Shown here one piece after another: positions 38,708-48,222 of a DNA stretch of 64,000 nucleotides. Source of the stretch: Comamonadaceae bacterium (lineage in GTDB: Bacteria; Pseudomonadota; Gammaproteobacteria; Burkholderiales; Burkholderiaceae_C); NCBI GenBank assembly GCA_027486255.1, contig JAIXPL010000049.1, forward strand, positions 1-64,000, in the 5' to 3' direction. Within the stretch, counting starts at the first letter, position 1; the number at the start of each line of letters is the position of its first letter. The position numbers and the translations under genes were made by a program. The notes under the pieces are model-generated. The model ran no database searches. It saw nothing but the letters and a program-made list of their open reading frames with translations, and was not told where the DNA came from.

Positions 38708-39949
38708 TCAGCTGGCCGAAATCTGGCGGCCGTTGAGCGGCTGCACTGGGCGTGCGTTGCGTTTGAAGGGGAACTGTTCCACCTGCTCGCGGGCAATGTT
38801 GACCGGGGTCTTCAAGATGAAGAACTTCACGCCCTCGGTGCACGGCGGCGTGGTCAGCGAGCCATCGTAGCTCCAGAACTCCAACTCGCGCGGCAGCAGG
38901 TTGGCCGGGTTGAAGTTCACGCCCTCCACAGCCACCTCGGGGCCCTCTTTCTTGGGCGCATGCTCCCACAGCTGCTTGAGGCCGGGGTTCTCATTGCCCT
39001 CCCTGAACAGCACGGCCAGCACGGCCAGCTTGCCTTCCTTGTTCTTGTGCACGAAGTGCGCCACCATGGCCGAAGGTTTGCCGTCCACGGTTTCTTCACT
39101 GGGGCGGTGGAAATGGAACTGCAGGAGGTCGTAAGGCATGCTGTCGATGCGCAGCTTGCTGCCCTCGGCCACATTCACCTGGATGGTGTGGCCGTTGTTG
39201 ATGATGCGCAGCGGTCCATTCTGGTAGGCCGCCGTCACCACCGACTTGGTCTTCTCAAAGGGGCCGCGGATGTCCACCGGCGACTGCGAGCGACCGCGGC
39301 CGCACATGGCGAATTCCTTGCCCCAGTTATCAGGGCCCATCTCGCCCTCGTAGCCCCAGTGGGTGTGCTTCTTGCCATCCTTGCCCTTGTCGCCTTGGCC
39401 CGCCTTGTCCGCGGACTTGTCCTTGGGCTCGGCCTCGGGCATCTTGCTCACGCCCTGGGGCAGGCACTCGGAGAGCACCTTGACGTCCTGGCCCGCCGAG
39501 GCCAGGGCCTTCTGCGAGGCGCAGATCAGGTTGCGGCGGCTGCCCCAGTCGGCCGCATCCAGGGCCTTCTTGAAGGCCTCGATCGTGGCCGGATCGTCGC
39601 CGCCCTTGGTGAGGAGCCGCAGCGCACCCAGGCCGGCATGGCGCTCGGGCGAGAGTGTCTTCTCCTTCTTGTAGGCAGCCTCCAGGTCGCGCAGGGTCTC
39701 ACCATTGACCAGGGCCTCGCGCAGCGCCTCCAGCTGCAAGGCCTTGGCTTGCAGGGGCGGCGCATCCTTCTGGAGCTTTTCGAGTTCTTCGGAGGTCTCC
39801 TCCACCTTCTTCTCGGCCGCCTCGGCCTTCTCGGTCAACTCGGCCAGTTGGGCACCGCTCTCGGCCCCCTTCTTGTGGGCCATGTAGCCAAAGGCACCCG
39901 CGCCACCCAGGCCCAGGACGAGGAGGATTTCAAGAATGAGTCTTTTCAT
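38708..39949 (-). CDS. Membrane-anchored alpha-carbonic anhydrase with N-terminal coiled-coil module
   Basis: 413 residues. Residues 1-25 form a membrane anchor (LILEILLVLGLGGAGAFGYM). Residues about 33-70 are heptad-like (AELTEKAEAAEKKVEETSEE), and 70-185 is a separate helical region with two Cys. The alpha-CA domain starts near 200 (HWGYEGEMGPDNWG) with zinc His in LLQFHFHRPSEE and AHFVHKN, and the SLTTPPCTEGV segment near the end. It should hydrate CO2 in the periplasm. The domain alone is about 220 residues, so half the protein is extra. AT-rich DNA at 39975-40005 is a likely promoter. Confidence 0.9.
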   Translation of the reverse strand: MKRLILEILLVLGLGGAGAFGYMAHKKGAESGAQLAELTEKAEAAEKKVEETSEELEKLQKDAPPLQAKALQLEALREALVNGETLRDLEAAYKKEKTLSPERHAGLGALRLLTKGGDDPATIEAFKKALDAADWGSRRNLICASQKALASAGQDVKVLSECLPQGVSKMPEAEPKDKSADKAGQGDKGKDGKKHTHWGYEGEMGPDNWGKEFAMCGRGRSQSPVDIRGPFEKTKSVVTAAYQNGPLRIINNGHTIQVNVAEGSKLRIDSMPYDLLQFHFHRPSEETVDGKPSAMVAHFVHKNKEGKLAVLAVLFREGNENPGLKQLWEHAPKKEGPEVAVEGVNFNPANLLPRELEFWSYDGSLTTPPCTEGVKFFILKTPVNIAREQVEQFPFKRNARPVQPLNGRQISAS

Positions 39950-40015
39950 GGTGGAGTCCGTGCAGAGCGAAGGCTCTCAATGTTTATAAATATTAACTTT
40001 TGGCGTGGGACAGGC

Positions 40016-40462
40016 TCAGGCGCTGCTCCCCAGGTTGAACTGCAGCACGCCCAGGTCGTCCATCTGGCGCTGCTCGCGCTGCGCGGCGTTCTTGCGGGCC
40101 AGCGCCAGGTCTTGGTCCACCAGCGCCTGCATCTTCATGCGCTCCTTCTCGGCCTCGACCAAGCGCAGGCGCACACCGGCAAGCACGCGATCGAGCTGGG
40201 CGATGTCCTGCTCCACGCGCTGCAGCAGGGTCAGCAGCTGGGCGGCGAACTGCCGTCGGTTCATGGTCTCGTGCATGCCGGCGCTGGTGCTGCCGGCCTC
40301 GGCAGGTTGCTGGTAATCGGCGTACAGGCGCATCAGCCGAGTCCGGCTCTCCTGCAGGCTCTGCCCGCGCAGACGAAGCTGCTGCAGCTCGCCCTGGATG
40401 CGGCTCAGCTCGTCCTGGGCCTTGTTCAGAAGGACGGACCAACAGGCTCTGGCTTGGCTCAT
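40016..40462 (-). CDS. fliJ: Flagellar export protein FliJ
   Basis: 148 residues, almost entirely helical and charged (QDELSRIQGELQQLRLRGQS, RVEQDIAQLDRVLAGVRLRL), as expected for the coiled-coil stalk of the flagellar export ATPase. It lies 33 bases after fliI. Identified mainly by position and coiled-coil character. Confidence 0.88.
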   Translation of the reverse strand: MSQARACWSVLLNKAQDELSRIQGELQQLRLRGQSLQESRTRLMRLYADYQQPAEAGSTSAGMHETMNRRQFAAQLLTLLQRVEQDIAQLDRVLAGVRLRLVEAEKERMKMQALVDQDLALARKNAAQREQRQMDDLGVLQFNLGSSA

Positions 40463-40495
40463 GACCGGGCTCGCTCCCTGAAAGATTCAGTTGGT

Positions 40496-41821
40496 TTAGT
40501 TCGCATGCAGCAGCTGCCGCAGATCCTCACGGGTCTGGGCGACCGACTGCCCCAGGTGCATGTCCTGGCGCAAAAAGGCCTCCAGGGCTTGGCGCAGGCG
40601 GATGGCCTCGTCCAGCTCTGGGTTGGTGCCGCTTTCGTAAGCGCCCACCTGGATCAGGTCCGAGTTCTGCTGGTAGAGCGACCACAGCCGCCTGAAGCGG
40701 TTGGCGGTCTTCAAGTCGTCCGGGCTGAGCAGGCTCTGCATCAGCCGCGAGATCGAGCCATTGAGGTCGATGGCCGGGTAATGCGCGGCATCGGCCAGCT
40801 TGCGCGAGAGCATCACCTGCCCGTCCAGCGACGCACGGGCAATGTCCACGATGGGGTCGTTGGCATCATCCCCTTCGGCCAGCACGGTGTAGATGGCGGT
40901 AATGGAGCCGTGGCCGTGGCGGCCAGTGCCGGCGCGCTCAATCAGGTTGGGCAGCAGCGCGAACACGGAAGGCGGGTAGCCCTTGGCGGTGGGCGGCTCG
41001 CCCACGGCCAGGCCGATCTCCCGCTGGGCATGGGCCACGCGGGTGAGGCTGTCTACCAGCATCAGCACGTCTTTGCCCTGGTCGCGGAAGTACTCGGCCA
41101 CCAGGTGCGTCATCTGCGCGGCTTTGAGGCGCAGCACGGGGGACACGTTGGCGGGCGCGGCAATCACCACCGACTTGGCCAGCCCCTCCTCGCCCAGGGT
41201 TTCGTTGATGAAGGCCTGCACCTCGCGGCCCCGCTCGCCGACCAGGCCAATCACCACCACGTCGGCCTCTGTGAATCGGGTGAGCATGCCCAAGAGCACG
41301 CTCTTGCCCACGCCGGAGCCAGCCACCAGGCCGATGCGCTGGCCGCGGCCGATTGTGAGCAGGCCGTTGATGGCCTTGACGCCCACGTCCAGCACCTTGT
41401 TGATGGGGCCGCGCTCCATGGGGTTGATGGGCAGGCCCCGCAGGGACAGCTGCGTGGGGCACTGCGGCGCAGGCTTGCCGTCGATGGCATGGCCGCGGCC
41501 GTCAATGATCCGGCCCAGCAGCTGCGGGCCCAGGCCCACGGAGCCACTGTCGGGCATGATGCGCACCGACGAGCCGGGGCCAATGCCGGCCGGCTCGGTG
41601 AAGGGCATCAAAAAAAGAGTCTTGTCCTGAAAGCCGACCACCTCGGCCTCCACGACCTGGCCGTCCTCGGCCAGGATTTCGCAGCAGGTGCCAATCGGCG
41701 CCATGATGCCGCGCGCCTCCAGGCGCAGGCCCACCAGGCGCACCAGGGTGCCGCAGCGCTGCGGCTCGGGCGCGCGCACGCTGGCCAGCGTGCGCTCAAC
41801 CTCCAAGGCAAAGTCGCTCAT
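40496..41821 (-). CDS. fliI: Flagellum-specific ATPase FliI
   Basis: 441 residues, F1-beta-like ATPase of the flagellar type III export system. Walker A GLVAGSGVGKSVLLGML, VGERGREVQAFINETL and Walker B VLMLVDSLTRVAHAQREIGL are visible. Its ATG overlaps the fliH stop by 4 bases. Part of fliE-F-G-H-I-J. Confidence 0.97.
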   Translation of the reverse strand: MSDFALEVERTLASVRAPEPQRCGTLVRLVGLRLEARGIMAPIGTCCEILAEDGQVVEAEVVGFQDKTLFLMPFTEPAGIGPGSSVRIMPDSGSVGLGPQLLGRIIDGRGHAIDGKPAPQCPTQLSLRGLPINPMERGPINKVLDVGVKAINGLLTIGRGQRIGLVAGSGVGKSVLLGMLTRFTEADVVVIGLVGERGREVQAFINETLGEEGLAKSVVIAAPANVSPVLRLKAAQMTHLVAEYFRDQGKDVLMLVDSLTRVAHAQREIGLAVGEPPTAKGYPPSVFALLPNLIERAGTGRHGHGSITAIYTVLAEGDDANDPIVDIARASLDGQVMLSRKLADAAHYPAIDLNGSISRLMQSLLSPDDLKTANRFRRLWSLYQQNSDLIQVGAYESGTNPELDEAIRLRQALEAFLRQDMHLGQSVAQTREDLRQLLHAN

Positions 41822-42900
41822 GGGGCGGGCTCCTGCGGCGGGGATGGGGCGTCATCGGCCGGCACGCTTTCAGCAGCCGGGGGGTTATCCACCGCTTGAG
41901 CAGGCTCGGGGGCAAGCACGGCTTCGGCCTCCACCACCGGGGCAAAGCGGTTGCTGCGCGCGGCCTCGGCCATGCGCGGCTGGGCATCGAGCACCGTGTT
42001 GGCTTGCGAACGCCGCGCAGCCAGCCGGTCAGGCTGGAAGGCCGATTGCCGTGCCGAGCGTTGGGGGTCCAGCAGCAGCTGGCGCGCCAGCGCATCCAGG
42101 CGGTGTTCAATCAGGTCGCTCACCACGGCATCGTCGGCGCTGGCGCGCACGCTGCCGGGCTTGAGTTGTTCGTTGGGCACCAGCTGCCAGGGCTTGGCCG
42201 GCTCGGCAGGGCTGGCCTCGCCTTCGGCGCTGCTCTCGGCCGCCGGGCGTTCCAGCCAGGGCTGCAGCAGGGCCAGGTCATCCGGGTGAAGTTCCACTTG
42301 CACACGGGCCTGTCGGCTGCCCAATTCCTCTACGCAGCGCTGCACCAGGCGTTCGATGGCCTGCGGCGACTGGCTGAGCTCACCCAGCACCAGCTGTTCA
42401 GCCAGGTGCAGAGCCAGGCGCTTGAGGGGTTCGTGAAGGCGCTCAGGGCTCTGGCCCAGGGCGGCGACTTGCTCTTCCAGCGAGGCGATGCGCTCGCGCA
42501 ACTGCCGCTGGCCCTCGTCGCCGGCCTGCAAAAGTTCCTGCTGCGCCTCCAGCCGGCCGTGTTCCTGGCCCTTGGCATAGGCTTCCAGGCGCGCCTCTTC
42601 CAGGGCCTCCTGGCTTACGCCGCCTTCGCTGCTCGCTGGGCTGTCTTCAAGTGCAGGCAAGGCCTCCAGGGCCATCTCGGCGGGTTCGTCCCAGACCTCG
42701 TCGGACCAGGGGTCCTCCTCGGGAGGCGCCGTCTGCACCAAGGGCGGGGGCGGGGCGGCTTCAAAGTTCTTGAGGCTGCGCTCGCTCCATTGAACCAGGC
42801 GAAAACTCTCGCCCGGCCCATCAGGGTGCAGGAAGTCGACACTCGCCCAGACCCGGGCCGTGCGCTCGGCTTCGCTGCGGGCGCTGCGTGGATCAGACAA
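41818..42900 (-). CDS. fliH: Flagellar assembly protein FliH
   Basis: About 360 residues from a TTG at 42900, which overlaps the fliG end and has GGAGGCGAGGA just before it. The open frame further upstream lies within fliG and is rejected. FliH holds FliI inactive. The Glu/Ala/Gln-rich helix EALEEARLEAYAKGQEHGRL and the C-terminal domain LALHLAEQLVLGELSQSP with IERLVQRCVEEL are family-like. The acidic Pro-rich N-terminus and long Ala/Pro tail make it longer than usual (about 230). The start is the uncertain part. Confidence 0.85.
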   Translation of the reverse strand: MSDPRSARSEAERTARVWASVDFLHPDGPGESFRLVQWSERSLKNFEAAPPPPLVQTAPPEEDPWSDEVWDEPAEMALEALPALEDSPASSEGGVSQEALEEARLEAYAKGQEHGRLEAQQELLQAGDEGQRQLRERIASLEEQVAALGQSPERLHEPLKRLALHLAEQLVLGELSQSPQAIERLVQRCVEELGSRQARVQVELHPDDLALLQPWLERPAAESSAEGEASPAEPAKPWQLVPNEQLKPGSVRASADDAVVSDLIEHRLDALARQLLLDPQRSARQSAFQPDRLAARRSQANTVLDAQPRMAEAARSNRFAPVVEAEAVLAPEPAQAVDNPPAAESVPADDAPSPPQEPAP

Positions 42901-43942
42901 AGTCCTCGCCTCCGCCCAGCACCAGATCGCCCGCGTCCGAGAGCTTGCGCGCAATGCGCATGATCTTCTTCTGCGCTTCTTCCACGTCGGCAATGCGCAG
43001 CGGGCCCTTGGCTTCCATATCGTCCTTGAACATGCCGCGCGCACGTTCGGACATGTTGCCGAAGAACTTGTCCTTGACCCCATCGCTGGCGCCCTTGAGC
43101 GCGATCATCAGCTGATCGGGTTCGACATTGCGCATGAGCACCTGGATACCGCGGTTGTCCACCCCGGTCAGATTCTCGAAGGTGAACATGTTGTCCTGGA
43201 TCTTCTGCATCAGATCGGGGTCCAGCTCGGTCAAGCCCATCATGACCGAAGCTTCCAGCTCGGTCTTGGTGAAGTTCATGATCTTGGCCGCAGCCTTGAC
43301 GCCACCAAAACTCGAGGACTTGGCCGAAGAGTTGTTGGAGAACTGCTTCTTCATGATGGCTTCCAGCTCCTCCATGGCGGAGGGCTGCACCACATCAAGA
43401 TTGGCCACGCGCTGGATGATCTCGGCGCGGGAATCCATGGGCAGGTAGTTCAGCACGTCGGCCGCCACCTGGTTTTCCAGCACCGACAAGATGATGGCGG
43501 TGACCTGCGGATGCTCGCCCCGGATCATCTCGGCAATCGAGCGGGCGTCCATCCAGGCCAGGATGTCCAGCCCCTTGCTGCCCTGCCCCGGCATGATTCG
43601 GTTGATCACCGAGGCGGCCTTGTCATCGCCCAAGGCGCGCTTGAGCACCTTCTCCACGTAGTCGGTGGTGCCCAGGCCCAGGCTGGTCTGCTTTTTAATG
43701 GTGGCCACAAAATCGTCCAGGGTGGCGTTCACCGCCTCCTGCGAGAGGTCAGCCACCGACACCATGGCAGCCCCCAGGGACTGCACTTCTTTGGGGTTCA
43801 GGTAGCGGATGATCTCCGCGGCCTGCTGCTCACCCAAAAGCAGCATCAACACGGCCGCCCGCTGGGTGCCCGTGAGCTCGGCCATCTCGCGTTCGAGATT
43901 GGCCGCCATCTCCAGGGCTTTTGCATCTTTTTCGTCTGCCAT
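42893..43942 (-). CDS. fliG: Flagellar motor switch protein FliG
   Basis: 349 residues. The N-terminal FliF-binding part (LTGTQRAAVLMLLLGEQQAA), the middle domain with the EHPQ motif in IRGEHPQVTAIILS and the C-terminal torque domain (MFTFENLTGVDNRGIQVLMR) are present. It sits between fliF and fliH. Confidence 0.97.
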   Translation of the reverse strand: MADEKDAKALEMAANLEREMAELTGTQRAAVLMLLLGEQQAAEIIRYLNPKEVQSLGAAMVSVADLSQEAVNATLDDFVATIKKQTSLGLGTTDYVEKVLKRALGDDKAASVINRIMPGQGSKGLDILAWMDARSIAEMIRGEHPQVTAIILSVLENQVAADVLNYLPMDSRAEIIQRVANLDVVQPSAMEELEAIMKKQFSNNSSAKSSSFGGVKAAAKIMNFTKTELEASVMMGLTELDPDLMQKIQDNMFTFENLTGVDNRGIQVLMRNVEPDQLMIALKGASDGVKDKFFGNMSERARGMFKDDMEAKGPLRIADVEEAQKKIMRIARKLSDAGDLVLGGGEDFV

Positions 43943-43981
43943 CGCAAGCTCCGTCGTGAGGTTTGAGTCAGCGGTACGGCC

Positions 43982-45811
43982 TCAGCCGGACTTGATCATG
44001 TTCTTGAGCACGCTGGCCACCCGTGCCGAGTCTTCGGCCACGATCATGCGCACCAGGGCCACCTTGTCGTCATAGGAGTTGGCAGTGTCCAACATCTCCA
44101 GGGAGATGGTCGATTTCTTCGGCTTGAGCTTGGCCTTGAGCTGCTCCAGGGTTTCGCCCTCGCCCAGCTGGATGGCATTGAGCTCCTCCGGCGTGAGTTC
44201 GCCATCGGGCAGAGGCTTGTCGCCCTGGGCCAGGGCCAGCGCAGCGGCTTCCTTGGCCTTCTCGTCGCCATGGAGCATGTGCATCACGGCCGGGCGCACC
44301 ACCAGCATCAGGAATGCCACGAACACCAGGCCCAGCATACCGGTCTTGATGTGGCTGAGGATGGCCTCATCCTTGTACCAAGGCACGCTCATGTCGAACA
44401 CGCTTTCCGGCTCGAACTTGGCGGCCACCACCGTGACCACGTCACCACGGGCCTCGTCGTAGCCGACCACGCTGCGCACCAGGTTCTGCAGGCGATCGAG
44501 TTCCTCGGGCTTGTAGGGATTGGGTTCCGGCGGGGGCGCCTCGCCCTTGTCGTTCTTGGGGCCCACGGTGGGCGCACGCTCGTTGATCACCACGGCCACA
44601 GTCAGGCGCTCCACGGTACCGGTGGCGCTCTTGATGTGGCGCACCGAGCGGTCCATTTCGTAGTTGCGCGTGGTGCGCTGCGACTTCACGTCATTGGCAC
44701 CGGCCGGGCCGTTGGCGTTGGCACTGGGGGCTGTCGGCGGCGTGTTGGACAGCGCGCCAGGCACACCGGCGGCCTCGCGGGTGGCGTTGCGCTCTTCGCT
44801 CAGCACCTCCGAGCGGGTCTTGGGGCCCTTGTCGCGGTTGTCAAAGTTTTCCGTGGTGGTCTCAGACGTGCTGAAGTCCAGGCTCAGGTTCACCTGCGAG
44901 CGCACATTGTTCTCGCCGGCAATGGGCATGAGGATTTCGTTAACGCGCTGGCGCAGCGTCTCTTCCATCTTCTGCTTGTGCTGCTGCTGCGCGCCGGTCA
45001 GGCCCAGGGCGGATTCAGCGGCCGACTCGGTGACCAGACGGCCGTTGTTGTCGACCACCGACACGTTTTCAGGGGTCAGCATGGGCACGCTCGAGGCCAC
45101 CAGGTTGACGATGGCCTGCACCTGCGTGGGCGAGAGCATGCGCCCCGGATGCGGCGTGACCACCACCGAGGCCTTGGGCGGCGTGCGGTCGCGCACAAAG
45201 GCCGACTGCTTGGGCATGGCCAGGTGTACGCGGGCGGCCTGGATAGCCTGAATATGCATCCCGCTGCGCGCCAGCTCTTGCTCCATGGCGGCCACGTAGC
45301 GCACCTGCTCCATGAACTGGCTGGTGGTCATGGACGACTGCTCCTTGAGCGTGTCCAGGCCCACGGGCGCCTGCTTCGGGATGCCTTTGGAGGCCAGGAA
45401 GATACGGGCCTCGTGGTAGCGGTTGGTCGGCACCGTGACCTGGCCGTTGCCCGGGTCGAGCTGCGGCTTGAACTCCGCGCCCTTGAGCGCCTCCATGGCG
45501 GCCTGGGTGTCAGATTCGCTCATGCCGGCCGAGATGGTGCGGTACGTGGGTGCGTTGATGGCGTTGTAGACCGCGGCAAACAGCAGCATGGCCACGGCCA
45601 CGATCATGAAGGGCAAGGCCTTCTTGACGGCAGGCTGGTCCAGCAGCTGGCGCAGCGGCCCAAAGGGGCCGGTGGGCGATACCAGGGTGGTGAGCATGCC
45701 GCCCGAAGGCTGCGCTGCGGGCGCATTGGCGCCCGTGGTGGCCAGGGGGCCGCCGGTGGCGGCAGCGGAGGCGGTCATGCCCGGCAGGGGGGCAGTAGCA
45801 GTGGTGGCCAT
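43982..45811 (-). CDS. fliF: Flagellar MS-ring protein FliF
   Basis: 609 residues. Two membrane helices flank a large periplasmic region: ALPFMIVAVAMLLFAAVYNA near residue 65 and HIKTGMLGLVFVAFLMLVVR near 490. The ring-building motif region RTISAGMSESDTQAAMEALK and the FliG-binding C-terminus (LEMLDTANSYDDKVALVRMI) are present. The Gly/Ala/Pro-rich N-terminal 50 residues are longer than usual. Confidence 0.97.
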   Translation of the reverse strand: MATTATAPLPGMTASAAATGGPLATTGANAPAAQPSGGMLTTLVSPTGPFGPLRQLLDQPAVKKALPFMIVAVAMLLFAAVYNAINAPTYRTISAGMSESDTQAAMEALKGAEFKPQLDPGNGQVTVPTNRYHEARIFLASKGIPKQAPVGLDTLKEQSSMTTSQFMEQVRYVAAMEQELARSGMHIQAIQAARVHLAMPKQSAFVRDRTPPKASVVVTPHPGRMLSPTQVQAIVNLVASSVPMLTPENVSVVDNNGRLVTESAAESALGLTGAQQQHKQKMEETLRQRVNEILMPIAGENNVRSQVNLSLDFSTSETTTENFDNRDKGPKTRSEVLSEERNATREAAGVPGALSNTPPTAPSANANGPAGANDVKSQRTTRNYEMDRSVRHIKSATGTVERLTVAVVINERAPTVGPKNDKGEAPPPEPNPYKPEELDRLQNLVRSVVGYDEARGDVVTVVAAKFEPESVFDMSVPWYKDEAILSHIKTGMLGLVFVAFLMLVVRPAVMHMLHGDEKAKEAAALALAQGDKPLPDGELTPEELNAIQLGEGETLEQLKAKLKPKKSTISLEMLDTANSYDDKVALVRMIVAEDSARVASVLKNMIKSG

Positions 45812-45843
45812 GTTGGTCAGTCGCTTTCAGGGCTCAGCGGCGC

Positions 45844-46179
45844 TCACACCGGCATGTTGAGAATGTCTTCATAGGCCTTGAGCACCTTGTTGCGCACCTG
45901 CAAGGTGGCTTCAAAGCTCAGGGACGACTTTTGCGTGGCCAGTACCACGTCGGTGAGGGGCACGTCTTCACCGCGCTCGTAGGCCTCGACCATCTTGCGC
46001 GAGTTCATCTGCGCGTCATTGACCTGGTTCAGCAAGGACTTCACGGCATCGCCAAAGCCTGGCTTGTCGACGCCCTGGCTCTCCAGGGCAGACGCGCCGC
46101 CGGCGGCTTGCGTCTGGTGGGCGCGCAGCGTGGCCAGCATGGACTGGATGTTGGTGTTGGAGGTGACTTTGTCGATCAT
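45844..46179 (-). CDS. fliE: Flagellar hook-basal body protein FliE
   Basis: 111 residues. The C-terminal half is diagnostic (VNDAQMNSRKMVEAYERGED, ATQKSSLSFEATLQVRNKVL). It joins the MS ring to the rod. It lies 28 bases after the sigma54 activator gene and 33 before fliF, so it probably shares a transcript with one or both. Confidence 0.95.
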   Translation of the reverse strand: MIDKVTSNTNIQSMLATLRAHQTQAAGGASALESQGVDKPGFGDAVKSLLNQVNDAQMNSRKMVEAYERGEDVPLTDVVLATQKSSLSFEATLQVRNKVLKAYEDILNMPV

Positions 46180-46207
46180 GGTCAGGTTCTCGGTGCGTCA
46201 GCAAAGA

Positions 46208-47680
46208 TCAAGCGCCCACGGCGACGCCGCCGCCCTTGAGTTTGGCGAGCTTGTAGCGCAGGGTGCGTGGGCTGATACCCAACTTGCGAGCCGCATCCAT
46301 GCGGCTGTAGGTGCTCTGGATGGCAGCCATGATCAGCTGCTGCTCGCTCATCTGCACAGCCAGCTGCAAGCTCGCTGGCTCCTCGATGGCGTGTGGTGCG
46401 GCAGCTGGTGTGGCGGCCTCGGCCCATTCAGCCTGGGCGGGCTGGCTGGGCTGATAAAGCTGGTTCAGTGCAACAGGCTCAGCCAGCATGGGCTGGGCCT
46501 GTACCGGCTGGGGCGCAGCCTCTGTGGCCAGGCCAGGCAGGGGCTCATCGAACATCAGGTGCTCGGGCGTGATCACATCACCCGAACAGAGCACCAGGGC
46601 GCGCATGACCACGTTCTCCAGCTCACGCACATTGCCCGGCCAGGCATGGCTCTTCAGGCGGGCCTGCGCCTCGGCACTGACGGACAGCACCTGGCCGCCA
46701 ACAGCATGGCGCATGAGCAAGCGCAGCACCAGGGGCAGGATGTCGCCCGGGCGCTCGCGCAGTGGCGGCACCCGCATCTTGAAGGTAGACAGGCGGAAAT
46801 ACAGGTCTTCACGGAATTCACGACGCTGGGTGCTGGCGCGCAGGTCGCGGTTGGTGGCGGCGACCACGCGCACGTCCAGATCGAGCGGGCGCTCGCCGCC
46901 CAGGCGCATGAGCTGGCGCTCCTGCAGCACGCGCAGCAGCTTGGCCTGCAGGTGCAGGGGCATCTCGGCAATCTCGTCGAGGAAGAGCGTGCCGCCCTGG
47001 GCCTGCTCAAACATGCCGCGGTGCTCTTTGATGGCGCCCGTAAAGGCGCCCTTCTCATGGCCAAAGAGCATGTCTTCGATCAGGTGGTCCGGCAGCGCCG
47101 CGCAATTGAGGGCCACAAAAGGCCCCTGAGCACGCGCAGAAGATTCGTGCAGGACGCGGGCCAGCACTTCCTTGCCGGCGCCGGTGGGGCCTTCAATGAG
47201 CACACTCACGGGCGCACGGGCCACGCGCTGGGCCAGAGCCAACAGGTGGCGGCTGGCCGGGTCGACGTACACCACGGTGCGCGGCGCGCGCGGTGCGCTC
47301 ACCGGTGCAGGTGCGGCCGGGGCCGGGCGCTGGCTGGCGGCTTGCCAAGCCTGGGCAGAAAAATCGTCGGCGGCCAGCACATGCTGGGCACCCAGGCGCA
47401 TGGCCGCCACGGCCAATTCAAGCTCGCGGCGTTCCACCCGGCAAAGAATGGGGCGCGACGGACCCTCTTGCAGGGCCAGCACATCGCTCAAGAGTTGGGG
47501 GCTGCCTTCCAGGCGCAAGGCGAGCAGGTCGGCCTGCGGCAGGCGCGCTTGCAGTTCCTCCAGCGTGGCCACTGGATGAACCGCCAAGCCGGCTGCGGCC
47601 AGCTGGGCCCGCTCCGCATCGTTCAACGCGCGGAAGGGATCCAGCCAGAGAAGCTGCTGCGTGGTGGCGGGGTTGTTCAT
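46208..47680 (-). CDS. Sigma54-dependent flagellar transcriptional activator (FlrC/FleR-like)
   Basis: 490 residues from the ATG at 47680 ([16 protein letters not shown]). The N-terminal 120 residues look like a degenerate receiver without a clear phospho-Asp. The AAA+ domain has Walker [15 protein letters not shown], the sigma54-contact loop GAFTGA and Walker [15 protein letters not shown] Fis-type helix-turn-helix is at the C-terminus ([20 protein letters not shown]). It directly precedes fliE, so it likely turns on class II/III flagellar genes, including the sigma54-type promoters seen near the flagellin and pse genes. Confidence 0.9.
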   Translation of the reverse strand: MNNPATTQQLLWLDPFRALNDAERAQLAAAGLAVHPVATLEELQARLPQADLLALRLEGSPQLLSDVLALQEGPSRPILCRVERRELELAVAAMRLGAQHVLAADDFSAQAWQAASQRPAPAAPAPVSAPRAPRTVVYVDPASRHLLALAQRVARAPVSVLIEGPTGAGKEVLARVLHESSARAQGPFVALNCAALPDHLIEDMLFGHEKGAFTGAIKEHRGMFEQAQGGTLFLDEIAEMPLHLQAKLLRVLQERQLMRLGGERPLDLDVRVVAATNRDLRASTQRREFREDLYFRLSTFKMRVPPLRERPGDILPLVLRLLMRHAVGGQVLSVSAEAQARLKSHAWPGNVRELENVVMRALVLCSGDVITPEHLMFDEPLPGLATEAAPQPVQAQPMLAEPVALNQLYQPSQPAQAEWAEAATPAAAPHAIEEPASLQLAVQMSEQQLIMAAIQSTYSRMDAARKLGISPRTLRYKLAKLKGGGVAVGA

Positions 47681-47741
47681 GGCATGGGCCTTAAAGTCGA
47701 CAGTTCGACCAAGGAAAGCAAAGCTTATGCCATGATAAAAA

Positions 47742-47756
47742 ACACTTTTAAAGTGT
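47742..47756. promoter_or_regulatory. AT-rich palindrome upstream of the sigma54 activator
   Basis: ACACTTT-T-AAAGTGT inside an AT-rich 100-base stretch, extendable to about 23 bp with one mismatch. The same 120-base intergenic region holds AAAGTCGACAG near 47692 and a second copy near 47820. It may be an operator or promoter element. Confidence 0.35.
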
Positions 47757-47803
47757 CTTTTCAGTCGATAAAACACACCAAATGTATTGTTTTACGGGGT
47801 ATT

Positions 47804-48163
47804 TCATCCAGGCCGACGAAAAGTCGACAGGCGCCGCAGGTCAGCGCGTTCGAGCACAGGCTCTTCCAACTCGGGAGCCTGGCGACCAGGGTGGGGAATG
47901 AAGGCGTCCGATGAGGAGGCGCTCACATGGGGCGCAGGGGAGGCATGCACGGCACGGCCCGACAGGGCGGAAGTACCTTCTTTGGCCGAGAAACCGGCGC
48001 AAAACAGGCCATCGGCGCGCAGCACCTCAATGGCAGGCAAATTCCTGGACTTGAAGCCCATCAGGCGGCAGGTGTAGGGCAGCTGCGGATCCCAGCTCAC
48101 GGCCAAGTGCCGGCACTGGAAGCAGTTGGGCCCGGCCACGCGTGCGGGAGCCGATTCAGGCAT
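47804..48163 (-). CDS. Small Cys-containing protein between flagellin and the sigma54 activator
   Basis: 119 residues, function not recognised. The N-terminal half is ordered-looking and carries CFQCRHLAVSWDPQLPYTCR and GLFCAGF, four Cys that could bind a metal. MGFKSRNLPAIEVL lies between them. The C-terminal half is Ser/Ala/Pro-rich and probably disordered. It lies 59 bases downstream of fliC on the same strand. Confidence 0.6.
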   Translation of the reverse strand: MPESAPARVAGPNCFQCRHLAVSWDPQLPYTCRLMGFKSRNLPAIEVLRADGLFCAGFSAKEGTSALSGRAVHASPAPHVSASSSDAFIPHPGRQAPELEEPVLERADLRRLSTFRRPG

Positions 48164-48222
48164 GGCAACCAGGGCCAGGCGAGAAATTGAAGCCGTTCAG
48201 GCGAGAGAAGGCGCTGCCTGCA

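Noticed and set aside
37727..41899. Open frame of 1390 codons on the plus strand
   Set aside because: It lies antisense to the exonuclease, carbonic anhydrase, fliJ and fliI genes. Its composition (runs of His, Gln, Leu, Gly) is what GC-rich coding DNA gives in the complementary frame, and it shows no domain.
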